A DNA stretch of 11,439 nucleotides from the NCBI GenBank assembly GCA_015259105.1, contig JABZGZ010000038.1, forward strand, positions 1 to 11,439. Reading direction: 5' to 3'. The stretch is from Atopobium sp. GTDB lineage: Bacteria > Actinomycetota > Coriobacteriia > Coriobacteriales > Atopobiaceae. The notes under the pieces were generated by a model. It saw nothing but the letters and a program-made list of their open reading frames with translations. It made no database searches and had not been told where the DNA came from. This document shows, piece by piece, positions 1 to 6,967 of this stretch. The position numbers were made by a program, and so were the translations under genes. Numbering within the stretch: position 1 is the first letter of the stretch; each line of letters starts with the position of its first letter.

Positions 1-1856
1 GCTGTAACGCTCTTAGTTACGCTCTCAATTGCATTGGTTCGCATGCCATTTCCATAGTAATACCAGCTATAAACAGGCATAAACTGAGGATCTTTGAGCA
101 TCTCTGGCATTGCAACTTTCAGCTGCTCGATAACCTTATCCGCAACACCAAGCGCAACTGCCATAACCAGAAGCCTATTCCAGAGAATGACATCGGTTGG
201 AATTGCTTCGTGCAGGTTAGTGAACTCAGTAAGCCACTTTCTTAGCGCACGAGTCTTAGCGAGCGTCTCAACACCTTCTCTGTTCATTAAATCGAAAGAG
301 CCAATGTTTACAAGTGCAACCAGGCCGGCAATGACAAGAATAAACAGATGTAGTAGTAGATTGGCAAATGAAACATCAGCCATAACACCCATCATGAATG
401 CAGCAGCGGCAACAAGAACATCGACAGCAATCAGAGCACCAAGAATTCCCTTACCGTGGAATGGAATCTTATTTGTTCCATACTTAGCAGCATAGCTAAG
501 CTTGATGGGGCTCTCCCAAGACTCATATGCCTTATTAAAATCTTCTGGATGTGATGAAGCATACTTACCAATTTGTTTCATGGTAACAGTAGTATTTACC
601 GCTCCAGATTCTCCAGCCTTATCAAAGATTAGCTTCATTGCCATGATATCAATCTTATTTGACTGTGAACTGCCAGGGTAGAAAGGCTGCTGGCTTTCTG
701 AAAGGTCTTGAACCTTTGTAAGACAATAATCAGACTTCTCCATACCAAGGAAGTTTGTACTAACCGTCTTATTCAAGCTAATGTACTTTGAATCAGAAAG
801 GTGCATGAGAGTTGCCGTTAGAGCATCTCCCTTTATTTCCTCACTGTTATAAAGCATGGAAAGGACTGCCGGGTGATCATTAGATGGGACATCTCTGTAG
901 TAAAGGTCATTAAACTGAGGGGTCATAACCTTTTTGTATTTAATACGCAGCAAGATTGCTGCTACAACGGTGATAGCTGCAAGTACTAATGGTGCATAAA
1001 GAATAAGAGCTACCTGAGTTTTTGCAACATCACGCTTGTGATTTGCCTCGTCAGCCCACGCTTGTTCCTCAGACAGAATGCTGCTCAGTTTATTCTGCTG
1101 AATGGGAGTTAGCCCAGAAACCCAATCGGTTGGGAACGTAATACGAGCTTCCGCAAACTCATCAGTTCCCACGCCAGGGACTTTGTAGACGACCGCATTA
1201 TTGGTAATTTCTACATTCGCGTCTAGTGGACCATGTCCCCAAGCACGAACTGTATCTCCAGCCACAATTGACTGTCCTGAAGGAACAGGAAGATGAATAG
1301 TAGCCGTTACATTGCGAGACTCTGAATCCCAGCCATCAGATACAAATTTCCAGTACAACTCTGCAGTATCAGACCAGTTTGTTACAACATTAGTAATGTC
1401 ATACTCGATAGTGATATGTGCTGACTCATCATCATGCGCTGAATAAATCTTTAAGTTCAACATGTTGTTTGATTGAGTTGGAACATAATACTCATCTGAG
1501 CTGGAATTATTTCCACTAGAGTCTTTACTATAAATCTGACGAGTTCCTTGCCTATCCTGAACCTTAACTGAAGTAATGTTTACTTCAACGTTCTGTCCAT
1601 TGTATTTATTCTTTCCAACTGGAAGATTCCAATAGACACCATGAAAACTACCATTGAAATAGAACGTACGAGTTTCTACGACATGCAACGTTCCGTCTTT
1701 TTGAACCGTCGCATCAATATTTACCGTATCTATTGAAAGGTCGCGCGCAAATGCTCTTGCAGGCGTAATTAAAAACGCAACAGCCAAAAGCATTATGCAA
1801 AGCGCAATCTTTACAAACTGGCTCTTTTTAGAAGAGCGAAGCGAGACTTTATACAT
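1..1856 (-). CDS. DUF2207 domain membrane protein, C-terminus cut by window edge
   Basis: My own translation gives 618 residues, open to the left edge, so the C-terminus is missing. It begins MYKVSLRSSKK, then a hydrophobic stretch ending in ITPARAFA, which is a signal peptide with likely cleavage near residue 36. Residues about 37-270 form a beta-rich extracellular region (DTVNIDATVQKDGTLHVVE, then FNGSFHGVYWNLPV) typical of DUF2207. A membrane segment lies near residues 280-300, followed by a cytoplasmic block and a paired membrane segment near 470-525. This is the usual YciQ-like DUF2207 layout. The molecular role of the family is not established. The start is fixed by AAGGAG five bases upstream of ATG. 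A 54-nt gap separates it from the zinc-ribbon gene, so it may be the last operon member or have its own control. It could be a surface protein unrelated to pilus assembly. Confidence 0.85.
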   Translation of the reverse strand, partial: MYKVSLRSSKKSQFVKIALCIMLLAVAFLITPARAFARDLSIDTVNIDATVQKDGTLHVVETRTFYFNGSFHGVYWNLPVGKNKYNGQNVEVNITSVKVQDRQGTRQIYSKDSSGNNSSSDEYYVPTQSNNMLNLKIYSAHDDESAHITIEYDITNVVTNWSDTAELYWKFVSDGWDSESRNVTATIHLPVPSGQSIVAGDTVRAWGHGPLDANVEITNNAVVYKVPGVGTDEFAEARITFPTDWVSGLTPIQQNKLSSILSEEQAWADEANHKRDVAKTQVALILYAPLVLAAITVVAAILLRIKYKKVMTPQFNDLYYRDVPSNDHPAVLSMLYNSEEIKGDALTATLMHLSDSKYISLNKTVSTNFLGMEKSDYCLTKVQDLSESQQPFYPGSSQSNKIDIMAMKLIFDKAGESGAVNTTVTMKQIGKYASSHPEDFNKAYESWESPIKLSYAAKYGTNKIPFHGKGILGALIAVDVLVAAAAFMMGVMADVSFANLLLHLFILVIAGLVALVNIGSFDLMNREGVETLAKTRALRKWLTEFTNLHEAIPTDVILWNRLLVMAVALGVADKVIEQLKVAMPEMLKDPQFMPVYSWYYYGNGMRTNAIESVTKSVT

Positions 1857-1862
1857 GGAAAC

Positions 1863-1897
1863 TCCTTTATGTTACTTTCGCAACTCTTCTTAAAGGA
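1863..1897 (-). promoter_or_regulatory. Small inverted repeat over the DUF2207 ribosome site
   Basis: A perfect 7-base inverted repeat (TCCTTTA and TAAAGGA, with a 21-nt loop) lies in the gap before the DUF2207 gene. The second arm in mRNA order contains most of the AAAGGAG ribosome site. It could dampen initiation, but a 7-bp match over 35 nt may be chance. Confidence 0.25.
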
Positions 1898-1910
1898 TAC
1901 CACGTACTGT

Positions 1911-2183
1911 TTAATCTGCTGGTGAATATGAGTTATCCAGTTCAAACAAAGCAGGTGGCAGGCCTTTATCCCACTCCTCTCCTACTTCCTCAGAAAGCAA
2001 ATACTCATCAGTTTCTATAAAGGGAAGGTTGGCAATTCTTTTATTTCTTGATACTTCGAGATTGCATACAAGCGAGCTTGGGCCGCTGAAGTCTAGAAGG
2101 CACCCGTAACAAATTCTCATGTCCTGAAACAGCTTTTCTCCGCATCTGGGGCAAATTTTTACGGAGTAGTTTTCTATAGCCAT
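1911..2183 (-). CDS. Small zinc-ribbon protein of unknown function
   Basis: This is a 90-residue cytoplasmic protein with no signal or membrane segment. Residues 11-28 carry CPRCG and CYGC (C11, C14, C25, C28), a four-cysteine zinc-ribbon arrangement. The rest is acidic (EEVGEEWDK) and ends NSYSPAD. An upstream TTG at 2201 is possible, but GAAGGAG at 2189-2195 sits five bases before the ATG at 2183 and would lie inside the longer version, so I choose ATG. The frame is closed by TAA just upstream of that TTG, so it is not a simple in-frame extension of the DUF192 protein. It overlaps the tail of the DUF192 frame by 143 nt. Function is not recognisable. A metal-bound regulatory or adaptor role is only a guess. 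Confidence 0.75.
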   Translation of the reverse strand: MAIENYSVKICPRCGEKLFQDMRICYGCLLDFSGPSSLVCNLEVSRNKRIANLPFIETDEYLLSEEVGEEWDKGLPPALFELDNSYSPAD

Positions 2184-2562
2184 AGCGACTCCTTCTTTCA
2201 ACGTTGCTTTCTTCAGTACTTATTTCTTGAATGAGCACTTTCTGACCAACCTCAAACCATGGGAAATCATCAACTGATGGTCTTTCAAATGTGCAATAAG
2301 CACCCGCGCAGCTATGAATTTGTTTAGGATGTACTCGTCTCCGAATTTTTAAAATTTCTCCGTGATCGTCTGCAAATGCGATATCAATCGGATACGTCAT
2401 TCCAAAAGTATGAACTGAAGAGCACCTTAGAAGTAAGACTGGAGGAGCTGTTATCTCGGTACCCAAAAGACCGACGAACTTTTCGAAGCCTCCTTGTAAC
2501 AATTCAAAAATTTGCTCTGAATTAGGAACTTCTTCTATCGAAACCTGTACATTCATTTTCAA
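2041..2562 (-). CDS. DUF192 family protein with out-of-family C-terminal tail
   Basis: The frame is 173 residues. Residues about 15-112 match the DUF192 fold pattern: C47-SSVHTFGM-55, then PIDIAF with D60, an RVHP turn near 77, and a closing FEVGQKVLIQE. DUF192 is a small beta-rich domain of unknown biochemical role. The TTG at 2562 overlaps the upstream stop as TTGA and has GGGAG seven bases before it. ATG at 2556 is the alternative. Family members usually stop soon after the last strand. Here about 60 extra residues, rich in Arg and Lys, run on through the zinc-ribbon gene in another frame. That composition is typical of an off-frame reading, so the tail is suspect: either a lost stop or a small frameshift. 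Its place directly behind the pseudopilin genes suggests a link to the pilus, which I infer only from position. Confidence 0.8.
   Translation of the reverse strand: MKMNVQVSIEEVPNSEQIFELLQGGFEKFVGLLGTEITAPPVLLLRCSSVHTFGMTYPIDIAFADDHGEILKIRRRVHPKQIHSCAGAYCTFERPSVDDFPWFEVGQKVLIQEISTEESNVERRSRYGYRKLLRKNLPQMRRKAVSGHENLLRVPSRLQRPKLACMQSRSIKK
2189..2195 (-). promoter_or_regulatory. Ribosome site fixing the zinc-ribbon start
   Basis: GAAGGAG lies five bases before ATG at 2183. It argues for that start over TTG at 2201 and shows that translation begins afresh inside the overlapping DUF192 frame. Confidence 0.65.
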
Positions 2563-3017
2563 ATCACAACTCCCGACTTATAGGGACTAACAACAATTGA
2601 AGTTGTATGGGTGAGGTACAGAGGAGACTCTAATGACACTAAGGGGAGACGCACAGTATGTGGCCAAGGTCTGTACTTTAGAGTTGCTTGATATTTAGGA
2701 AAAACAGAGACCATATTCCCAATCCCCTCCTTTTCTCCCTCCATGGAGACGACAATGTCGCAATTGTCATCACATTTAAGAGCAGTTTTTATTTTCTGAG
2801 TTAAGTTTTCTAGCGTTCCTCCATCCGTGGAATGACTGGAAGAAATTCCATGAGCAATGATTTGATCTGCCGCAACACGATCAAACTTTGAGCACATATC
2901 TGCAAACTTAAATAAATTGATTGCAATTAGAGCAACCACTAATACAACCGGAAGTACCAATGCAGTCTCAACAAACATTTGCCCTTTTTGGCAACAAAGA
3001 AATTTCATTTTTCTCAT
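2559..3017 (-). CDS. tadE: TadE-like pseudopilin, second copy
   Basis: A 152-residue protein. It starts MRKMKFLCCQKG, then QMFVETALVLPVVLVVALIAI: a short basic leader, a Gly at 12 followed by Q with Glu at mature position 5 (E17), and a hydrophobic helix at 15-35. This is the TadE/TadF pseudopilin pattern (G|QxxxE) cut by a prepilin peptidase. The rest is an extracytoplasmic domain with a CDDNCD pair that could form a disulfide. Its ATG overlaps the TGA of the TadG-like gene as ATGA, and its own TGA overlaps the DUF192 start, so it is coupled on both sides. In the family such proteins are minor pilins needed for pilus assembly. Whether it is best named TadE or TadF cannot be settled from sequence alone. 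Confidence 0.82.
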   Translation of the reverse strand: MRKMKFLCCQKGQMFVETALVLPVVLVVALIAINLFKFADMCSKFDRVAADQIIAHGISSSHSTDGGTLENLTQKIKTALKCDDNCDIVVSMEGEKEGIGNMVSVFPKYQATLKYRPWPHTVRLPLVSLESPLYLTHTTSIVVSPYKSGVVI

Positions 3018-5071
3018 ATGCCACCAAAAACTTTCTTAACATCAATTTCTAAAGGAATCTCAATATCAATGACAGGAATGGTCAGCTTTGCAATTGTGAT
3101 TTTGTCAGGCAAATACTGGAGAGAAAACGCACCAAGTGAACGAGCTAAAGCAATTGGATCTGATGTATTAGGTATTTTCTGAACTAGTTCACGAATCGTT
3201 GATTCTTTCTCAAAGCCAGCTTGTTTCAAAACACTTTCTGTATTAACAAGAACAGGCTTCATTTGTCTTAAATCACTTGGCTCTAATCCAGCGTCAATAA
3301 CTATTTGTTTCAAAGCACTCTGTAATTTGGAGCCGACACTTCCACCTGTTATTCCGTCAACGTTATCAAGAAATTCCGACAGCTTAGAAGACCAAGAAGT
3401 TACACCATCCCCATATGAGATTAAAAGAGATCCCCACAAGCTCATTACCTTATCTATGGTCTGTCCAATAAACCCTCCCCTCCTTTCAACCTGATCAAAA
3501 AAGCTTGAAAGAACGTTGTTTGTAGAAGAGCTGTCTGGAGCAAGCGTTGCTCCAGATATTGCATATCCTTCTGGGAGAAAAACTGACTGCTCAAGTGTTC
3601 CTAAACTTCCTTGAAATTCTGGAGATGAACCTCCTCTTCTCACAAATGAAATACATCCCCAAGCTCCTGGAGGACATAATCTGGGCCTAGCAACCTTTAG
3701 GGCATCAAGTGCTTTTTGAAATATTCCAGTTGATTTATCTGCAGCTTCAGACAACTTTTTTCGCAAATCTTTTATTTGCTGACGTGATGATTCATAAACT
3801 TCAGACTCTTCGACTACGATTTTCCAGTAATACTCAAACCCGTTATCAATATTTGTCGAAGCAGAAGCCACTCTTCCCACATCGCTGCTCGTAAAATGAC
3901 AATGTTGACACTCATGAACCGCTCCAGAATCTAAATCTTGTAGCGATGCAAAGCCCGCGTTTTCTCCTGTTGCTCCTGGACAAGACCTATGAGCATGAAT
4001 GGTTTTCTCGCCATTTTCATAGGTGCAAGGCCAAATAGGCTTTAGATACAGGTCTGTTTTCTTTGTCTCTTCTAAATTATGTGGTAATCGAGGCAAATTC
4101 ATTTCAACCTCACCATCAGCTGTTTCTTTATAAAATCCTTTAGAAAGTTCCGTAAACGCAAAGTTGTAAAACGCTTTTCGTATAGCAGAATCACGTAATT
4201 CTTCTGCAGTGCTTCCATTGACAATTTCTTGATCATATCGAGCTCTGTAATATGCTCTAGCTCGCTTTAAAGCGATACCGAACGTCCAAGAAGTTGGCGA
4301 CGGGATAGATGGATTTATATCCCCAGAAAGACCAGCGAGATGCTCTGCTCTTTCACGCATAGAATACGGACCTCCACCGCAGTCTGCCTCCCACGCCCTC
4401 TTTTTAGATGTCTCTGCTTTACTTTGTAACTCTTCAATTTCTTTTGCTATCTGCTGTAATAGCTCGCTCTGTTCTTTTAATTCATCTGACGAAACGTCGC
4501 TATTTAAATGTCCAAAATCAGATTGTGACTGAGCGGGAAATAAAAGAGCTGATCCCACGAAGTTACCCGCATCAGTAGAGTTCTTTTGTATACAAGAGCT
4601 CGCCGCCATTGCTGCAAAAACTGGAAGCATTTTTTCAGTTTCCTCTAAGCCTTCACAAGCTGAAGTAGCAAATTTTTTACGCGCTTCAAGTGTCTTAAAA
4701 CCCGCATCACACAATTTAGAACCCGCTGAAGCTAAACCTGGAACACATGAAGCAACCAATCCGGCTCCAACACATAACAATCCTGATAACCCAAGACTCA
4801 AAATGCTTGCATCAATTACCTGCGCAATAGTTGTGTATTTAGCTACGACATTTTCTCCTGCCATAGAAGCGGCATCTGCTATTGACTGAGTTTTGTATGC
4901 CCTCGATGAGACCCATGCAACTGATACCAGCGCAAATACAAGAGCTAGACATACCAAAAGAGCACTTGCAAAAGCAATCGACGTAATACCGCCTGTATCG
5001 TCTATAAACATGGAAAGTCCAAGCCTTATTTTCTTATGTTTGTCCTTTCCAAAAGGCAATCCAATCTGCAT
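3014..5071 (-). CDS. Large TadG-like pilus-associated membrane protein
   Basis: The protein is 685 residues. The N-terminus has a basic cytoplasmic stretch (KDKHKKIR), then DDTGGITSIAFASALL leading a membrane helix at about 31-54 and a Tyr/Ala-rich region (QSIADAASMAGENVV). That is the TadG N-terminal pattern, with no prepilin cleavage motif. A second hydrophobic stretch spans about 89-112. Residues 197-228 look like a coiled coil. Residues 349-392 hold a Cys/His cluster (C349, H359, H361, C364, C388, C391, H392) resembling an Ada-type zinc finger. The C-terminus is strand-rich (IPVIDIEIPLEIDV). I chose ATG at 5071 because GAGGG lies five bases before it. TTG at 5083 and ATG at 5011 are alternatives. 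It overlaps the upstream pseudopilin by 38 nt. In the family TadG anchors or caps the pilus. The central part of this one I do not recognise. Confidence 0.78.
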   Translation of the reverse strand: MQIGLPFGKDKHKKIRLGLSMFIDDTGGITSIAFASALLVCLALVFALVSVAWVSSRAYKTQSIADAASMAGENVVAKYTTIAQVIDASILSLGLSGLLCVGAGLVASCVPGLASAGSKLCDAGFKTLEARKKFATSACEGLEETEKMLPVFAAMAASSCIQKNSTDAGNFVGSALLFPAQSQSDFGHLNSDVSSDELKEQSELLQQIAKEIEELQSKAETSKKRAWEADCGGGPYSMRERAEHLAGLSGDINPSIPSPTSWTFGIALKRARAYYRARYDQEIVNGSTAEELRDSAIRKAFYNFAFTELSKGFYKETADGEVEMNLPRLPHNLEETKKTDLYLKPIWPCTYENGEKTIHAHRSCPGATGENAGFASLQDLDSGAVHECQHCHFTSSDVGRVASASTNIDNGFEYYWKIVVEESEVYESSRQQIKDLRKKLSEAADKSTGIFQKALDALKVARPRLCPPGAWGCISFVRRGGSSPEFQGSLGTLEQSVFLPEGYAISGATLAPDSSSTNNVLSSFFDQVERRGGFIGQTIDKVMSLWGSLLISYGDGVTSWSSKLSEFLDNVDGITGGSVGSKLQSALKQIVIDAGLEPSDLRQMKPVLVNTESVLKQAGFEKESTIRELVQKIPNTSDPIALARSLGAFSLQYLPDKITIAKLTIPVIDIEIPLEIDVKKVFGGI

Positions 5072-5510
5072 AAGAACCCTCAATCCAATCTGGATACGTG
5101 CTAGCAGATAAACTAGATCTCAAAACAATTCCTTGATCATCCGTCTGCCCTGCAAGGAATAAACACCAGCCTATTGGCGGCATTGCTGCCACATGACCCG
5201 TAATTTCAATCAGGACATCTTTTTCTTTTTTATCAATAGAGATATTCCAATCCTCATCTCCACCCTTATGGAATAGAGGTATCTCCGGTACAGCCTTAAG
5301 TCTGCGTTTGATATAGGACTCTATTAACTCAGTGTCAGAAGACGTTGTTGCTACTCTTAATCCTTCTGCACAGGCTCCATCCATAACTGTCTTTGTATAG
5401 AGAATGCAGATAGGCTCTACAAGCAATGCAATAATCATCAGAATAACTGGAAATAACAGCGCAGCTTCTACTGACGCTTGACCAGCATTCTGTTTAAAAC
5501 GAGAGAACAT
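5034..5510 (-). CDS. tadE: TadE-like pseudopilin, first copy
   Basis: A 158-residue protein. The leader MFSRFKQNAG is followed by QASVEAALLFPVILMIIALL: Gly10, Gln11 and Glu15 at mature position 5, then a membrane helix at about 17-38. This is the canonical TadE pattern including the FP after the Glu. The extracytoplasmic remainder has SDTELIESYIKRRLKAVPEI and a strand-rich middle (WNISIDKKEKDVLIEITG). There is no strong ribosome site, and it overlaps the upstream small pilin-like gene by 17 nt, so it is probably translated by coupling. It overlaps the next gene by 38 nt. Known TadE proteins are processed by the Tad prepilin peptidase and needed for fibre formation. I am confident of the family, less of orthology to one named subunit. 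Confidence 0.85.
   Translation of the reverse strand: MFSRFKQNAGQASVEAALLFPVILMIIALLVEPICILYTKTVMDGACAEGLRVATTSSDTELIESYIKRRLKAVPEIPLFHKGGDEDWNISIDKKEKDVLIEITGHVAAMPPIGWCLFLAGQTDDQGIVLRSSLSASTYPDWIEGSYADWIAFWKGQT
5077..5081 (-). promoter_or_regulatory. Ribosome site deciding the TadG-like start
   Basis: GAGGG is spaced five bases from ATG at 5071 and lies inside the preceding gene. It makes that ATG the best start over TTG at 5083, which has no comparable site. Confidence 0.5.
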
Positions 5511-5742
5511 CTTTAGCTAAATCTAAAAGAGAGTCATGCATGGTATGTGAAGCAGCTTGTGTAGCCAATTGAACAACTGCTCCATTTTGCACAAAGTGAT
5601 AAATCGCACCAAGAGAGGTAATAACAATTAAGCACGAGAATAGAACTAGAGCATATTCAAGCGTTGCTTGTCCTTGTGTATTCTTAACCCCTAGTTTGAT
5701 TCTTCTAATAGATTCTTTACATCTTGAGTAGAGATATGACAT
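5494..5742 (-). CDS. Small Flp/TadE-like pilin protein
   Basis: An 82-residue protein. A 24-residue basic leader (RRIKLGVK) ends in NTQG, followed by QATLEYALVLF: Gly24, Gln25, Glu29 and Tyr30. The G|QxxxEY pattern is the Flp-type cleavage motif, and a hydrophobic helix spans 30-48. The mature form would be 58 residues, longer than the main Flp and with a polar, mildly amphipathic tail (VQLATQAASHTMHDSLLDLAKD). It is either a second, minor Flp-like pilin or a shortened TadE-like pseudopilin. A strong AAGGAGG at 5751-5757 lies eight bases before the ATG, so it is translated on its own despite a 52-nt overlap with the unknown gene before it. A minor pilin role is inferred. Confidence 0.75.
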   Translation of the reverse strand: MSYLYSRCKESIRRIKLGVKNTQGQATLEYALVLFSCLIVITSLGAIYHFVQNGAVVQLATQAASHTMHDSLLDLAKDVLSF

Positions 5743-6155
5743 GTTGAGACCCTCCTTATCTCTCCCTGATCAGAAATAGTCACAAGCTCCGACCAATTTC
5801 CACCATTAACCAAACAGCTCCATACATTGCCAGCTAGATTTAAATATCCGGAATAAACAAGCACACAATCAGCTCTTTGCTGATAGCCCTCTAAAATACT
5901 CTGGGCTTCGTTTTGAATAGTTTCTTTACTATCTCTTTGCACGGAATTCTGTTTAAACAAATCTTCTGCTGCTGCATATGAGATTGGCTGTTCATTGGCT
6001 TTTTTGTCGTCTCTATTTTCATGAGTCTGCACATAGTCTGAGCTCGTATTTGATGAATGGTCCTGTTTTCTTGGTAATACGAGAAGTGCAGCAAATAGCA
6101 AACATACAGTGACAATAATGAACACAGAATAAGCAGCAGTGCTCTTTCTGCTCAT
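5691..6155 (-). CDS. Unrecognised single-pass membrane protein between pilin genes
   Basis: I do not recognise this 154-residue protein. It has a short basic N-terminus (MSRKSTAAY), one membrane helix at about 9-27, a polar, charged, probably disordered linker at 30-60 (SSNTSSD, ENRDDKKANEQ), and a compact C-terminal part at about 60-150. That part holds a likely helix (ETIQNEAQSILEGY), then strand-like segments with C97, C114 and C139. There is no prepilin motif. The topology suggests the C-terminal domain is outside the membrane. Its ATG overlaps the flp stop as ATGA and its end overlaps the next pilin-like gene by 52 nt, so it is made with the pilins. It could be a pilin-specific chaperone, a minor subunit or a regulator. 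Position is the only evidence for any of these. Confidence 0.7.
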   Translation of the reverse strand: MSRKSTAAYSVFIIVTVCLLFAALLVLPRKQDHSSNTSSDYVQTHENRDDKKANEQPISYAAAEDLFKQNSVQRDSKETIQNEAQSILEGYQQRADCVLVYSGYLNLAGNVWSCLVNGGNWSELVTISDQGEIRRVSTCHISTQDVKNLLEESN

Positions 6156-6340
6156 AGAGAATTAATTCCCGATGTAATTGCTTCCCAAAGCTCAGAAATT
6201 TTACCTTTAAAAGCAATGATTGCGACAATCGCAATAACTACAAGTACGCCAACTAAAATTGCATACTCTGTAGTTCCCTGTCCAGATTCATCCTCTTTTA
6301 AGCCTTGTAGATACCTAAAAAATTGATAGAAGAACATCAT
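6152..6340 (-). CDS. flp: Flp major pilin
   Basis: A 62-residue prepilin. The leader of 20 residues ends KEDESG, then QGTTEYAILVGVLVVIAIVA: cleavage after Gly20, Gln21 as the first mature residue, Glu25 and Tyr26 at mature positions 5 and 6. This is the Flp signature, and the hydrophobic core runs about 27-44. The mature subunit would be 42 residues with a short amphipathic end (KISELWEAITSGINSL). Flp is the structural subunit of the Tad pilus, assembled at the membrane by TadA/TadB/TadC after peptidase cleavage. AAAGGA at 6347-6352 lies six bases before the first of two ATGs. Only 15 nt separate it from tadC, with no visible promoter or terminator between them, unlike many Tad loci where flp leads the operon. 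Confidence 0.95.
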   Translation of the reverse strand: MMFFYQFFRYLQGLKEDESGQGTTEYAILVGVLVVIAIVAIIAFKGKISELWEAITSGINSL

Positions 6341-6355
6341 CGGCTTTCCTTTCTC

Positions 6356-6967
6356 TTAAGAAGAAAATGCAGGTCCAAGCAAGGGACCTAAAATTGCAAG
6401 TAACATTGCTGGAACAATCAGCGTTCCTAGAGGGATGAGCATTTTAATTGGGATCTTTTCAATTTCCGTTTCTAACAGCGAACGCTGCTCATCGCGAAGA
6501 ACTGAAGCTTGTCTATCTAATATTTCTGCAAGAGGAGTTCCAAAAGTAAGCGCTTCATTCACAACAGTCGCAAAGCTTTTAAGCGATGGAACTCCTACTT
6601 TTGCCGCCATCTGATTGAGTGCTTCTTCGCGAGTAGTAGCACCAAGCTTCCAAGTCATATGAGCATTTGAAAGCTCTCTCGATAATTCTCCAGATTCTCG
6701 CAAACAATACAGATCAAGCGCTGAATCAAAAGATAGCCCTGATGACAGCCCAAGAATCAAAATGTCAATCATTTCTGGCATCTCACGTAGGCATGATTTT
6801 CTTGTAAACTCAGACTTTGCCCGGAGGCTCATTCTCTTGTGACTTTTTATGCCTCTTATAATTTGCTGATAATAACTATGGACATCAAAATGATTCAAAT
6901 TGACGGGAACAACTAGGGCGAGAATACCTATGCATGTTGCAAATAATACGGAGCATAGTAAATCCAT
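6356..6967 (-). CDS. tadC: TadC inner-membrane platform protein
   Basis: A 203-residue protein. The N-terminal helix is at 5-21, a cytoplasmic T2SSF domain spans about 63-170 (MPEMIDILILGLSSGLSFDSAL, then GTPLAEILDRQA), and the C-terminal hydrophobic segment is at 175-198 (IPLGTLIVPAMLLAILGP). This is the GspF-like fold of TadC, which pairs with TadB to form the platform turned by TadA. Starts further upstream to 7132 exist, but they read through the end of tadB in a different frame. ATG at 6967 overlaps the tadB stop as TGATG, with AAAGGAG ten bases before it. At 203 residues it is shorter than typical TadC proteins of roughly 300, because the N-terminal membrane pair is reduced. The core is intact. 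Confidence 0.88.
   Translation of the reverse strand: MDLLCSVLFATCIGILALVVPVNLNHFDVHSYYQQIIRGIKSHKRMSLRAKSEFTRKSCLREMPEMIDILILGLSSGLSFDSALDLYCLRESGELSRELSNAHMTWKLGATTREEALNQMAAKVGVPSLKSFATVVNEALTFGTPLAEILDRQASVLRDEQRSLLETEIEKIPIKMLIPLGTLIVPAMLLAILGPLLGPAFSS

Noticed and set aside
94..495. Plus-strand open frame opposite the DUF2207 gene
   Set aside because: Low-complexity Ser/Thr/Ala translation typical of an antisense shadow. The minus frame encodes a clear membrane protein.
5891..6234. Two minus-strand open frames overlapping flp and the unknown membrane gene
   Set aside because: They cross real coding regions in other frames and have no ribosome sites. The flp frame and the ATGA-linked gene explain the region.
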